Positions 19,355 to 29,101 of a stretch of 64,000 nucleotides of DNA are shown here, one piece after another (position 1 is the stretch's first letter; each line of letters starts with the position of its first letter). The position numbers were made by a program, and so were the translations under genes. A model generated the notes under the pieces. That model saw nothing but the letters and a program-made list of their open reading frames with translations. It was not told where the DNA came from and did no database searches. Origin of the DNA: Pedobacter sp. SYSU D00535 (GTDB lineage Bacteria > Bacteroidota > Bacteroidia > Sphingobacteriales > Sphingobacteriaceae); contig NZ_JAFEWD010000005.1 in the NCBI RefSeq assembly GCF_017355855.1, positions 62,001-126,000 on the forward strand, in the 5' to 3' direction.

Positions 19355-22300
19355 TTCCTGCAAGTTTCGTGTCCTTTTCTGCCTGGCTACGTTTTCTTTC
19401 CTGTCTTCTGCTTTGGAAAAGCTCTCTGAACTGGTTGTAATCCATGTTAATAATAAAATTTAATCCTGTCTCAATCACCTGGCCCTCTACCGCAACCTGG
19501 TATTGATCGCGGCGGTAAAACCGGAGACGATATCTTCCATCCTTGCTTAGCTGATAGTCGAGTGTAATATTTCCAGCCACATTATTTGTTTCACGCTGAG
19601 GCTGCGCCGGCCCCTCCAGCTCAAAGTTATTGCCTACAGATACCTGCAAGCGGTCGTTCAGCAGGCGTTTAGACAGACTAACGTTCAAGTCCGTCCGGTT
19701 CTTGAGTTGCCCGGTAGTATAGTCGTCGGTCGACTCAAGGTCAAAGTTGAGGTCAACCCCGCCGATCAGATCTCCGGCCAGCTGGTTCAACTGCTCTGAA
19801 AGCAATTTGCTTACACTTTGACGGGCAAGCGACTCTGCACTTGTTCCGCCTGCATTGCTATCAAAAGGATTCTCAGATACAAAACGGTTTAACAATACAA
19901 GTGCAAAGGCTTGTTTGTTTAGTTCTGAAGGCTCGGCCCGGATCTGCTCCAGCCGGGTTCTTACCGTGGAGGTGACTCCTTCCGATACCGGATAACTGCC
20001 CTCCGGCAGTACGATGTCAAAGGAGATGAGCGGCTTCATCAGTTCACCCTTCAGACTTAGCAACAGCTCAAAGGGAAGATCTTGCTTATAAGTGTTCAAT
20101 TCTGCCTGCGAAGCGCCTCCCAGTTGGTCAACTACGAGGTCGATAGGAGGAGTTTCTGCGACATACACTGCCGTTACATTCACATCAGCCATCATAGGTT
20201 CGCCGTTCCAGGTAATGCTGCTTCCCTGTCTGATGTCAAATCTTCTTCTGATAAAGTTAAAAGACAGCTCGTATGCTCCTTCTTCCAGGATGTAATTTCC
20301 AGTGAGCGTAATTTTGCCGCTGGGGTCAATTCCACCTGCCAGCTGTGCCTGCCCCCGCATGCGTAGAAAGTCTCCGTTCCCCTGATCCACGATCAGGTTG
20401 AAGACGGCATCTTTATCTACTTCTATATTGGCTGCTACATCCAGCCCGATAATTTCGCTCGTGTTTAAAGAGTCGACCCCGGAAGTCAGTGCTGTTGCAT
20501 TTTCAGGATTGTCCATATCTACAAATTCGACAATCCCTTCACGGTCAATAATGCCGGGGTCTGACTGCGGAAGTACTACGGTTAAGTTGGTATTCGGCAG
20601 CACTTTTAGATTTCCGTCAATATGAGGTTGGTCCATATCACCCCGGATGCGGAAGCGACTATCGAGAAGTACCTTCCCGTAGTACATTTCATTGTCTTTC
20701 GCCGTAGAGTTCAGTGCCATAAAATTATCACTGCTTACATCCAGGTTAAAGCGGTAGTCCATGTAATTCTGGGTGAGCAGGGAGCCATCAATGGCCGCGG
20801 TATTACCTGCAGAATCTACGATAGTGAAGGTGTTGAATCGGATTCCCTGTTCGTTGAAAGTGATACGTTCGTCGTTGATGCGGTACAAGGAGTTAAACAT
20901 GCCGATCCGGAAAGCGGTGTTGTTGAAGTAGACGTCGCCGTTTACATTCGGATCTGCGGTAGTTCCTGTGATGGATAGCTTTCCATTAAGACTTCCGCTG
21001 GCGTCCTCCAGATTTCCCATCGTAAAGCCTTCGATGCTTTTGAGATTAAGATTCACGATGTTCAGGCTCAGATCAAAGCTGCTGTTATTCATGTAATAAT
21101 AGCCGCTTAAATCCACATCGTTGCCCTTTCCGCTGATCTCCACATTTGCCGCCAGGGTATTTGCTGTCTGATTGTTCACCTGCATGGCAATGTTTCCCAC
21201 GGTGTCTCCCCTGAAGTTGAAGTCGCTAATCACCAAGTCGGAAGTAAATACCGGCGAACTCTGCAGATTACGAACGAGCGCATTCCCGTTAATGGTCCCG
21301 CCTGCGAGCAGGGAGTCTTTCCTCGCTATCTCCGTAAGCGTCTCAATTTTGAAATTGCTGAATTCTACATTGACGGGACTGTTAAGACTGGCAGGAGTGG
21401 AGTTAACACTTAATCGCTGGTTATTGCTCGACAGCACAAAGTTCTGAGCAAGGAAGCCACCATTCCCAAATCGAATAAAGTTGTCCTGGCTAACGTTCCA
21501 GGTGTCGTAGTTCAATACTAGCCCGTTCGGAAGCAGGCTGAACTCAAAGTTGGACCGAAGGGATTCCAAATTACCTGCGATGCGATAGCGATCCCGGTTG
21601 TTCGCATCGCGGACACGCAAATCTGTAGTAATTAAATTATTAGCAATATTTCCGTTGATGCTGGTGTTCTGAAACTGGATCTGCCCGCTATTCATCCTGC
21701 TCAGGGTGAGGTTGTAGGTAATTCCACTGTCTGCCTGGGCAGTACTGACGTTAAACGCCAGGTTGTTCAGGTCAATGCCATTGTATAAAATGCGAGGGGC
21801 GTTACCCCGCACGTTCAAGGCGCCAGTTTCATTATTGAAGTTTCCATTCAGGGTGATAGTGGCCATTTCCTGCAGTCCGGGTACAAACTGGGTGATGATG
21901 GGACTATTAGCTACTGTCGCGCTGAAGTTAAGACGCTGCGGAGTGGCAGTGTTTCGGGCAATCGGCGGTCCGGACGGATTAAAATATTGATAGATGACAG
22001 ATTGTATAGCCGGACCGACCTGGGTCAGTTGGTATTTTCCGGTTGCGGTAGCATTTACAAAATTAGAACGGAGGCGAATACTATTGCTATCGGCCGTAGA
22101 AGCAGCGGTAAGCAGTACTGAGTCAACCGGGATCCGGTTTCCTGTCGCTACCACAATGGCGTCTGTTAATTCAATGCTACCGTTCAGGTAGTCAGGGTCT
22201 GCAGTTGGCAGATTGGCTACCACTTTCCCGCGGAAGCGGAATTCATCCTGCATGAAATTAAGCTTCTGCAGGTTCAAGCTATCTACGTTAATGGTACCCT

Positions 22301-24389
22301 TAATCGACGGATACTTGCCTCTCATGTTGGCCGTCGCATTCAAATCAAAGTTGATATTCGGATCATTCATGGAGGCGATAGCGGTGATATTGCCGTTGTT
22401 CGCCGTCGCATTGAGATTGAGGTTGCGGTAGTTGTACTTATTGTACTCCGCCCTAACTACACGTCCACGCACCTTGCCGCTGAACGTGTTGGCATCCAGC
22501 CCTCTTCCATCTACGTGCACGGCCATCGACAGTCGGCCCATCGTAGCTTCCTGTCGTAGCAGCCTGCCCAGGTGGAAATTATAGGTATTGATATTACCGG
22601 TGTAAGAGGGAACAGCGCCATTGCTGAAACTTCCAATCACCCGGGCGCTTCCATAGCTGGAGTTTAAATTAAGATTGGTCCTGAAATTGGTCATCCCACC
22701 AGTGAACGTTCCCTTTAGTCGCATGGCATCCGGTATATTGATGTTTGCCGGTATGGTGCCGCTCGGCACCATTGCCTGGATATCGTCATCTTCCGTATAG
22801 AAGTCGTGCAGCGTGACGTTAAAATAGGCGCGGTTCATATCCGGAAGTCCGGTAATCCTTGCCGTGGCATCAATCTTTGTATTTCGGAAGCCAGAGAGCT
22901 GCAGCCTGGGAATCGACAAGTTACCAAGCTGTCCGTTCACTTTACCATTGATAAAAAGTACTTCGTTGGCATTTCCCCGGAAGGGATCTGTATTGGCAAG
23001 ATCAGGAACGAACACCAGGATGTCCCGGAAACCAAGGCGGGTGTTGTTAAGATTTGCATCAATACGTAACGCTCCTGGATTCCTGCTGATGCTTTCTATC
23101 GAGGCATACGATGCACTGATGTTGTTCCTGATAAGCGTTTGGTCTGTTTGAAGAAGGAGGTTGCTTAGCTGCGCCCGGGTCGGTCCATAGAAGAAATTAG
23201 CCTGGAGGCGCTGCAAATTCAAACCACTTCTAGCCTCTCTCATTTTTCCGGAGTTAATTACGCCTGAAATGGTGTCTATCGTGTAAACAAAGTCGTCGAC
23301 ATTCAGATCAAGATCAGTTACGCGCATATGCGCATAGTCCATTCCCCTGCGAAGCGCAGGCTCGTTGTTATTATCAAACCGAATCTTATTGTTTTGGAAG
23401 TTGATGTTATTCGAAGTGAACTTCCAGGTTTTTGTAGTGGCCGTAGCCTCCTGTTTAGCTTCTTCGGCAACTACCCGGGCCGCTGGTTTTCTGCCCAGCG
23501 TAATGTGAAAGGCAGAGTTATTTAAGTTAATATCTCTGAGGTTGATCACCTGGTTTTGCATGTCGAGCTTGTCCGACTCCACTACCAGCCGGCCGACATC
23601 GATATCGGCGTTTAAGGCCGAGACCGCATTCCGGTAAGTCAGCTTCACGCGATCCAAGTCGGCAGTTCCTAGTTGGAGAGCATAGTTTACAGGGGTAGCA
23701 CTCTCGGCAATGTCTGCAGCCTGGCTCTCGGGCTGTACCGCTGGCTTGCCCTGCTTGATGACAGCATTGACGTTTGCGAGCTTGAATTTCGGGATGTTAT
23801 AGCGCATCTTCTCCAAGTCGAACTCCTTTATCCGGGTGTCGAAATGCCCCAGCCAGATGTCCACATCGTTGGCAGTAGGAACGTCGTTATAACGAACCCG
23901 TATCCTGTCAAGGTTTACTTTGTCAATGGAAAACTTCATGGGGGCAGCAGCGGTGTCTACAGGTTGCGGCTGTTGCTGCTGGGTGGCAAAGGCATTGAGG
24001 ATATAGTCGAAATTGAAAACACTGTCGCGGTTTCGATGGATGTTGGCGGTAATTCCGCGCAAGTCAATCTCATTGATCTCTACCGTATTTCGTAAAAGCT
24101 TCATCAGGCTGATATCCACTTTTAAAGTATCTCCGGCAAGTAGGGTATCGCCCTGCTGATCTTCAAAGTACACGTCCTCCAGTACCACCAACTTCGGGAG
24201 GTCGAGGCTCAATCTGTTCACTTCTACCCGTGTCCCAATTTTATTTTGAAGGAAGCTCACGGCTTTTCCGCGGGCATAATCTTGCACGGCCGGCACTCTT
24301 ATCAGCACAAACAGCAACAGCACAAGGAATAAGACAATTCCTATGATCCAAAGAATTATTTTTAAAGAGAGTATACCGTAATTTCTCAA
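19347..24389 (-). CDS. TamB-family translocation and assembly module protein
   Basis: A 1680-residue inner-membrane-anchored periplasmic protein of the AsmA/TamB bridge family. One N-terminal transmembrane helix (WIIGIVLFLVLLLFVLI) is followed by an AsmA-like segment (VNRLSLDLPKLVVLEDVYFED), a very long beta-rich repetitive region with many 'NLNNTxxxGxxxG' strands, and the C-terminal TamB domain (LTGNYILEEGAYELSFNFI, FRIRGDMDQPHIDGNLKV). Such proteins form a hydrophobic groove spanning the periplasm. No ATG is available near the start; TTG 24389 is the best start, as an in-frame stop lies 12 codons upstream. The following BamA/TamA-like gene overlaps its end by 8 nt, so the two are translationally coupled. 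Confidence 0.88.
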   Translation of the reverse strand: MRNYGILSLKIILWIIGIVLFLVLLLFVLIRVPAVQDYARGKAVSFLQNKIGTRVEVNRLSLDLPKLVVLEDVYFEDQQGDTLLAGDTLKVDISLMKLLRNTVEINEIDLRGITANIHRNRDSVFNFDYILNAFATQQQQPQPVDTAAAPMKFSIDKVNLDRIRVRYNDVPTANDVDIWLGHFDTRIKEFDLEKMRYNIPKFKLANVNAVIKQGKPAVQPESQAADIAESATPVNYALQLGTADLDRVKLTYRNAVSALNADIDVGRLVVESDKLDMQNQVINLRDINLNNSAFHITLGRKPAARVVAEEAKQEATATTKTWKFTSNNINFQNNKIRFDNNNEPALRRGMDYAHMRVTDLDLNVDDFVYTIDTISGVINSGKMREARSGLNLQRLQANFFYGPTRAQLSNLLLQTDQTLIRNNISASYASIESISRNPGALRIDANLNNTRLGFRDILVFVPDLANTDPFRGNANEVLFINGKVNGQLGNLSIPRLQLSGFRNTKIDATARITGLPDMNRAYFNVTLHDFYTEDDDIQAMVPSGTIPANINIPDAMRLKGTFTGGMTNFRTNLNLNSSYGSARVIGSFSNGAVPSYTGNINTYNFHLGRLLRQEATMGRLSMAVHVDGRGLDANTFSGKVRGRVVRAEYNKYNYRNLNLNATANNGNITAIASMNDPNINFDLNATANMRGKYPSIKGTINVDSLNLQKLNFMQDEFRFRGKVVANLPTADPDYLNGSIELTDAIVVATGNRIPVDSVLLTAASTADSNSIRLRSNFVNATATGKYQLTQVGPAIQSVIYQYFNPSGPPIARNTATPQRLNFSATVANSPIITQFVPGLQEMATITLNGNFNNETGALNVRGNAPRILYNGIDLNNLAFNVSTAQADSGITYNLTLSRMNSGQIQFQNTSINGNIANNLITTDLRVRDANNRDRYRIAGNLESLRSNFEFSLLPNGLVLNYDTWNVSQDNFIRFGNGGFLAQNFVLSSNNQRLSVNSTPASLNSPVNVEFSNFKIETLTEIARKDSLLAGGTINGNALVRNLQSSPVFTSDLVISDFNFRGDTVGNIAMQVNNQTANTLAANVEISGKGNDVDLSGYYYMNNSSFDLSLNIVNLNLKSIEGFTMGNLEDASGSLNGKLSITGTTADPNVNGDVYFNNTAFRIGMFNSLYRINDERITFNEQGIRFNTFTIVDSAGNTAAIDGSLLTQNYMDYRFNLDVSSDNFMALNSTAKDNEMYYGKVLLDSRFRIRGDMDQPHIDGNLKVLPNTNLTVVLPQSDPGIIDREGIVEFVDMDNPENATALTSGVDSLNTSEIIGLDVAANIEVDKDAVFNLIVDQGNGDFLRMRGQAQLAGGIDPSGKITLTGNYILEEGAYELSFNFIRRRFDIRQGSSITWNGEPMMADVNVTAVYVAETPPIDLVVDQLGGASQAELNTYKQDLPFELLLSLKGELMKPLISFDIVLPEGSYPVSEGVTSTVRTRLEQIRAEPSELNKQAFALVLLNRFVSENPFDSNAGGTSAESLARQSVSKLLSEQLNQLAGDLIGGVDLNFDLESTDDYTTGQLKNRTDLNVSLSKRLLNDRLQVSVGNNFELEGPAQPQRETNNVAGNITLDYQLSKDGRYRLRFYRRDQYQVAVEGQVIETGLNFIINMDYNQFRELFQSRRQERKRSQAEKDTKLAGNE

Positions 24390-24555
24390 GGCAGCGAATT
24401 TTAACTGTTTAATAAATTGTTAAATGCCTCGAAATGTTTGCTTTTAAACGCTTTTGCATACAAAACTTTTCCAAGAAAGAGAAGGCTATTTTTTTATTTT
24501 CTCCCTGAATACTTTTTTTACTTTTAACTCATCAAAATCAAACAAGACCTAAAAA

Positions 24556-25824
24556 ATGTGGAGTTATAAAACGTACTTATCTATTCTGCTCCTGGGCTCT
24601 CTGAGCCTCGGTTCAGCTGCTCAAGTGTTAAATACTGCTGCTCCGGCGACGGTAAAAGTCTCTGATTCGCGATTGCAGCGAATTGACCGGGTGATCCAGG
24701 AAAATATCGATAAGGGTCAGATTGCCGGCGCCGTAGCATTTATAGCGAGAGACGGCAAGGTAGTGTACAATAAGGCTTTCGGATATACTGACGTCGCTTC
24801 TAAGGCTCCTCTTCGTACGGACAATATTTTCCGTATAGCCTCACAAACTAAAGCAATAACCAGTGTAGCCGCAATGATCCTTTTTGAAGAGGGCAAGCTA
24901 CTGCTCGATGATCCGGTATCCAAGTTTATCCCTTCGTTCAGCAAGCCTCAAGTGCTCGATAAATTTAATCCTGCCGATTCGAGCTACACTACTGTGCCGG
25001 CAAAACGTGAGGTGACTGTAAGAGATCTCCTTACCCATACGTCTGGTATTGATTACGCCGTTATCGGATCGGCAACCGGGAAAGCCATTTATGCCAAAGC
25101 AGGAATTCCCGTTGGTTTTGAAAGAGGAGGCTATTCCCTGCAGGAGGCGATGGACAGGTTAGGCCGACTCCCGCTTGCCCATCAACCGGGTGAAAGGTTT
25201 ACCTATGGGTTGAACACGGACGTCCTAGGGAGGATTGTTGAGGTAGCATCTGGCACCACGCTCGATAAGTTTTTCTCCGAAAGGATTTTTAAACCTATTG
25301 GGATGAACGATACTTATTTTTTTCTTCCTCCATCCAAACATGCGCGGCTGGTTCCCATTCATACGTTCGACAAGGAAAACAGATTGGTTAAGTACGAGCG
25401 TAACGGAGTGATCACGGCCGATTACCCCCTTTCAAACGGAACTTACTTTTCTGGAGGAGCTGGCTTAAGCTCAACAATTGCTGATTATGCGGCCTTTCTG
25501 CAGATGTTGCTGAATGGCGGAACTTACAATGGAAAAAGAATTCTGGCGAGGAGAACCGTGGATTTGATGACCATGAATCAGATCGGCGACCTCAGCCTTA
25601 GAGGAAATAAGTTCGGGCTGGGCTTCGAAATTACAACTGCCCAGGGAGAGGCGAAACTTGGAGTGTCAGAAGGCTCTTTTGCCTGGGGCGGCTATTTTGG
25701 AACTACCTACTGGGTGGATCCGAAAGAGAAAGTGGTAGCCTTAATTTATACGCAGCAATCGCCGCTAAGAACTGACATTCAAGACAAATTCAGGGCTTTA
25801 GTATATCAGGCAATAGCCGACTAA
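24556..25824 (+). CDS. Secreted serine hydrolase, class C beta-lactamase/PBP-like fold
   Basis: A 422-residue exported hydrolase (signal MWSYKTYLSILLLGSL ... GSAAQ) with the serine beta-lactamase-like fold. The nucleophile motif S96-Q-T-K99 (FRIASQTKAIT) and the second motif Y-G-L-N near residue 218 (RFTYGLNTDVLGRIVE) are present; the third motif is probably the HxG-like segment replaced by 'SFAWGGYFGTTYW' near residue 380. These features fit the broad beta-lactamase-related group (EstB esterases, D-aminopeptidases, LACTB-like), so drug resistance should not be assumed. Divergent from TamB, alone in its transcription unit. Confidence 0.85.
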   Translation: MWSYKTYLSILLLGSLSLGSAAQVLNTAAPATVKVSDSRLQRIDRVIQENIDKGQIAGAVAFIARDGKVVYNKAFGYTDVASKAPLRTDNIFRIASQTKAITSVAAMILFEEGKLLLDDPVSKFIPSFSKPQVLDKFNPADSSYTTVPAKREVTVRDLLTHTSGIDYAVIGSATGKAIYAKAGIPVGFERGGYSLQEAMDRLGRLPLAHQPGERFTYGLNTDVLGRIVEVASGTTLDKFFSERIFKPIGMNDTYFFLPPSKHARLVPIHTFDKENRLVKYERNGVITADYPLSNGTYFSGGAGLSSTIADYAAFLQMLLNGGTYNGKRILARRTVDLMTMNQIGDLSLRGNKFGLGFEITTAQGEAKLGVSEGSFAWGGYFGTTYWVDPKEKVVALIYTQQSPLRTDIQDKFRALVYQAIAD

Positions 25825-26022
25825 AAAAAATGTAGAAGCGGCACTGTTCGGTGTCGCTACCTATCTCCAAAAGTTCTCATCATTATTGTGCTACCTCTGC
25901 ACACTTAAAGAATAAGATACGTTACCTGCTTTTGAAATAGAGCATAAAAGAAGCCTAGATGCCGTAGCAGAAAGCCAGCATAGACAGCAGAATGTTTGCT
26001 GTCGTTAAAAACCTGCTAATGG

Positions 26023-27003
26023 TCAGGGAATAGAGCTTTCGAGGATTTTGAAGCCGGTATCAGTTTGAAGATTAATACTTTTTACTGCAGCCGGAATCAA
26101 AATACTGTCGCCCATCCTGACATTTAATTCACCACCCTCGTACCTAATAGTATAGGAACCCTGCACACAAACTTGTATTACGAATGAATCATTGGTTGAA
26201 TAATCCCTTTCTACTGGTTGAGTAAATTCAAGAATCCTGGTGCTGAAGTAAGGAGAGTTTACTACTTCAACCGGCTCGTTTGTCTTCTTCTTGTAAGACG
26301 ACTTGTATTCAGGGTAAACGTTGTAGTCAATAGCCGCAAGCGCTTCCTCCGTATGCAATTCCCGTTTGTTTCCCTTGTCGTCTACCCGGTCAAAATCATA
26401 AATTCGATAAGTGATATCGGACGTTTGTTGGATTTCTGCAATTAATAGCCCTTTTCCAATGGTATGGACCCTGCCTGCGGGGAGGAAGAATACATCTCCC
26501 GCATTTACCTGCTCCTTATTTAGGATATCGTTGATTCTTCCCGAATTCAACTTCTCAAGGTAAGTTTTCTCGTCAACTTGCTGATTAAAACCAGAAATAA
26601 GCGTTGCGCCCTCATCAGCCTGGATCACATACCACATCTCCGTCTTCCCAAAAGAATTATGTCGCTCTTTCGCCAAGTTATCATTGGGGTGCACCTGAAT
26701 GGAGAGATCCTCATTGGCGTCAATAAATTTTACCAGGAGGGGAAATTCGTTTCCAAATCGCTCATACACTTTTTTTCCCACCAATTCATACTTGAAGTCG
26801 TCTAACAGAACGTCTAAGCGTTTGCCCTGCAGCGGACCGTTCGCCACAACAGAAACGTCGCTTTTTACTCCTGAAATCTCCCAGGTTTCACCGCAGTTTG
26901 GAAGTGGTGCAAAGTCTTTGCCCAAAATTGTTCTGACTTTTTGGCCACCCCAGATTTTGTCCTTGTAGATCGTTTTGAATTTTAATGGATAGAGAGACGA
27001 CAT
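26023..27003 (-). CDS. manA: Mannose-6-phosphate isomerase, class I
   Basis: Zinc enzyme interconverting mannose-6-phosphate and fructose-6-phosphate. The 326-residue chain has the cupin metal-site motifs LSIQVHPND (residues about 98-106), FGKTEMWYVIQADEGA, and the third-ligand segment FFLPAGRVHTIGKG near residue 175, plus ISDITYRIYDFDR-like sequence (TSDITYRIYDFDR). Short class I enzymes of about 315-330 residues (as in B. subtilis ManA) match. Start MSSLYPLKFK at 27003 is supported by the family's typical opening 'YPLKF...KIWGG'. It is preceded by the terminator of the next gene, so it is transcribed separately. Confidence 0.92.
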   Translation of the reverse strand: MSSLYPLKFKTIYKDKIWGGQKVRTILGKDFAPLPNCGETWEISGVKSDVSVVANGPLQGKRLDVLLDDFKYELVGKKVYERFGNEFPLLVKFIDANEDLSIQVHPNDNLAKERHNSFGKTEMWYVIQADEGATLISGFNQQVDEKTYLEKLNSGRINDILNKEQVNAGDVFFLPAGRVHTIGKGLLIAEIQQTSDITYRIYDFDRVDDKGNKRELHTEEALAAIDYNVYPEYKSSYKKKTNEPVEVVNSPYFSTRILEFTQPVERDYSTNDSFVIQVCVQGSYTIRYEGGELNVRMGDSILIPAAVKSINLQTDTGFKILESSIP

Positions 27004-27087
27004 ATCGCAGAATTAGGTCCACAATATTAGCAATTTAATGATACTTTTTAACTTTTTCTTGCTAATGTGTTAATTGGCGCTAGCTAA

Positions 27088-27120
27088 GAAAAGAAAAAGC
27101 CGGCTTTGGTGCCGGCTTTA
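27088..27120 (-). terminator. Rho-independent terminator of the downstream small secreted-protein gene
   Basis: On the minus strand AAGCCGGC / GCCGGCTT with a 6-nt loop is followed by TTTCTTTTC, 16 nt beyond the stop of the 120-residue gene. Confidence 0.8.
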
Positions 27121-27135
27121 GGAGTGTAGGGTCAA

Positions 27136-27498
27136 CTATTTGTTTTCCATAACCCGCTTAAATGTATTTTGACTGCTGTTTCCGCGGAAATCTGTTTTTA
27201 TTACGATAGAATCTCCATACAGCTTTCCCTGGCCCACCATCGTATTATCGTCGCCAAAGTTGAGCTTAAAGCTGAAATCATCGCCTTTGATTTGTCCATC
27301 CATCAAGGGCAGTTCACCGTAAGAGGATACAACTACTCCGCTGAGTTTCTCACCTTCGGCTTTCAGCTTGTACGTAATTTCAAGATTGTCTCCATTCGGG
27401 GTTTTTACAGTACCCTTCCAGCTCCCGGTCAAGTCGGCCGCCAGACATACAAGGAAGCCTGCCAAAACCAGAGCAATTGAAGTTAAGGTCTTTTTCAT
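27136..27498 (-). CDS. Small secreted protein of unknown function (paralogue pair, second copy)
   Basis: A 120-residue exported protein: signal peptide MKKTLTSIALVLAGFLVCLA, then a single beta-rich domain beginning ADLTGSWKGTVKTPNGDNLE. The 'GxWKGxVKTPxGDxLEITYxLKA' pattern, the GELPLMDGQIKGDDFSFKLNF strand set and the TFKRV end are shared with the next gene upstream, so they are tandem duplicates. The fold resembles small antiparallel barrels of the lipocalin/avidin type found in many Bacteroidota exported proteins, but this is inference. Each copy has its own terminator. Confidence 0.75.
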   Translation of the reverse strand: MKKTLTSIALVLAGFLVCLAADLTGSWKGTVKTPNGDNLEITYKLKAEGEKLSGVVVSSYGELPLMDGQIKGDDFSFKLNFGDDNTMVGQGKLYGDSIVIKTDFRGNSSQNTFKRVMENK

Positions 27499-27567
27499 GG
27501 TTTATAAGTTTAGATTCTGAAGTTAGCCTTAATTTTCGAAAATAAAAACCGAAAGTAGTAAGTGTGA

Positions 27568-27603
27568 AAATAGTAAAGCCGGACCATCCGCTAGATGTCC
27601 GGC
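27568..27603 (-). terminator. Probable terminator of the first small secreted-protein gene
   Basis: On the minus strand GCCGGAC / GTCCGGC (7 bp, 12-nt loop) followed by TTTACTATTTTC, 24 nt beyond the stop of the 117-residue gene. The T tract is interrupted, so it is weaker than its neighbour. Confidence 0.6.
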
Positions 27604-27626
27604 CAGTTTAAAAATCCTGAATGGAT

Positions 27627-27980
27627 TTATTGTCTGATTCTTTTGAATGTGTGCTGCAGGGTGTCACCCTGAACAAGGGTTACAATTACTAGCGAGTCAG
27701 AAAACATCCGGCCCTGGTTTTCCATCACTACGCTTCCCAGCTTCAATTTGAAGTCAAACTCGTCGCCTTTAATGCGTCCGTCAATCAGTTCAAGTTCTCC
27801 AATAGAGGTGGAAAGTTTACCAGTCAGATTATCGCCATTCGCTTTTAAGTGGTAGGTAATTTCCAAATCGTCTCCGTCTGGCGTCTTCACAACGCCCTTC
27901 CAATTCCCTGTAATGTCGGCTGCAAAACATGCCAAAGCGAATGCAACCAAAAACGTTAGGGAAACAAAAATTCTCTTCAT
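27627..27980 (-). CDS. Small secreted protein of unknown function (paralogue pair, first copy)
   Basis: A 117-residue exported protein with signal peptide MKRIFVSLTFLVAFALACFA and a domain starting ADITGNWKGVVKTPDGDDLE. It matches the downstream copy over its whole length (GELELIDGRIKGDEFDFKLKL, then QHTFKRI). It ends at Gln without the charged tail of the copy. No catalytic residues are evident. Divergence at many positions suggests an old duplication. Function unknown; location probably periplasm or outside. Confidence 0.75.
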   Translation of the reverse strand: MKRIFVSLTFLVAFALACFAADITGNWKGVVKTPDGDDLEITYHLKANGDNLTGKLSTSIGELELIDGRIKGDEFDFKLKLGSVVMENQGRMFSDSLVIVTLVQGDTLQHTFKRIRQ

Positions 27981-28206
27981 TGCTCAATTTAGTGTTCTGA
28001 CTTCTATAACGTTAAGTGAAGAAGCAGGTTACACGTATTTTCAATGAGTAACGGATTTTCTCCGGAAGTATTTCCCCGCAGAATAAAAACAAGTCTAGGC
28101 CAAATCTGCTATTCTTCGGGCTGCTGCGTCCATCCGTCCTGCTGCTTCCCAAGCAGCGATTGGTGGCGGGCAACTGGCAACTGGAAAACAGTGCTGGAAA
28201 TCCCGA

Positions 28207-29043
28207 TTAAAAAGCGGTATCTGCAGCTACATCCTCCCAGCTATTTACATTCTCTTCAACTGATTTAAGCTTGCGTCGAATGGCTTCAATAGCCTCTTTT
28301 CCGAGAGGCAACCGGAGCGGCGGATTTTCACTGTTGACAGCCGTTATGATTGCTCTTGCTCCTTTCGCAGGATCGTTGGGTTGCTTGCCTGCATAGCCTT
28401 TAATAGTCTCCGTCAACGCTCCCGCGGTACTCGTATAAGCATCTATTTTCGTTTCAGCTGTTTTGGAGGAATCTCCGGCCCAGCTGGTACGGAAAGGTCC
28501 GGGCTCGACGATAATGACTTTGATTCCTAGTTCTGCCGTTTCAAGAGCCAACGCTTCGCTAAATCCCTCCAGTGCGAACTTGCTTGCGTTATACAAACCC
28601 ATTCCGGGATTGGACCGGAACCCTGCCTGGGAGGATATCTGCACAATGCAACCATTTTTCTTGTTGCGCATATGAGGCAATACAGCTTGAGTGAGAGCCA
28701 GGGGTCCGAAGAAGTTCGTTTCCATCTGCTGCCGTGCTTCTTCCATACTTACTTCTTCAATGGCTCCGAAAAGTCCATATCCCGCATTGTTCACCAGCAC
28801 GTCAATGCGGCCAAAACGGGCAACAGCATCTTCAACTACGCTCGATATTTGCGACTGGTCATTTACATCCAGCAGCACTCCAAATGTTTTACCCGGCAAC
28901 AGCTTTTCAAAAGCTTCGCGTTGCTCTTCCTTACGTAACGAGCCAATTACTATATCGCCGGCTGCAGCAACCTCCTGAGCCAGGGCTCTTCCCAGGCCAC
29001 CTGATACTCCTGTTATAAACCAAATACGTTCCTTGTTTTCCAT
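28207..29043 (-). CDS. Short-chain dehydrogenase/reductase
   Basis: A 278-residue NAD(P)-dependent oxidoreductase of the classical SDR family. The cofactor loop TGVSGGLGRALA is at residues about 11-22, NNAGYG at about 87, the catalytic serine in VQISSQAG, and the YxxxK pair in YNASKFALEGFSEAL near 155-159, followed by the PGPFRTSW substrate-side segment. The 'EEVSMEEARQQMETNFFGPLALTQAVLPHMR' run is typical of oxidoreductases of unknown substrate close to 3-oxoacyl reductase-like SDRs. No neighbour suggests a pathway. Substrate cannot be assigned. Confidence 0.88.
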   Translation of the reverse strand: MENKERIWFITGVSGGLGRALAQEVAAAGDIVIGSLRKEEQREAFEKLLPGKTFGVLLDVNDQSQISSVVEDAVARFGRIDVLVNNAGYGLFGAIEEVSMEEARQQMETNFFGPLALTQAVLPHMRNKKNGCIVQISSQAGFRSNPGMGLYNASKFALEGFSEALALETAELGIKVIIVEPGPFRTSWAGDSSKTAETKIDAYTSTAGALTETIKGYAGKQPNDPAKGARAIITAVNSENPPLRLPLGKEAIEAIRRKLKSVEENVNSWEDVAADTAF

Positions 29044-29101
29044 AGTCCTTAAACAAATTGATAGTTCATTTGCTTTCCCTGCTGCGATCGCTAATTGTCC
29101 T

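Noticed and set aside
24556-25824. Beta-lactamase resistance gene
   Set aside because: The SxxK and YxN motifs fit the broad serine-hydrolase group; nothing in the sequence or context shows drug hydrolysis.
25983-26003. GACAGCA/TGCTGTC hairpin as a manA terminator
   Set aside because: No T tract follows on the minus strand, so it does not qualify as an intrinsic terminator.
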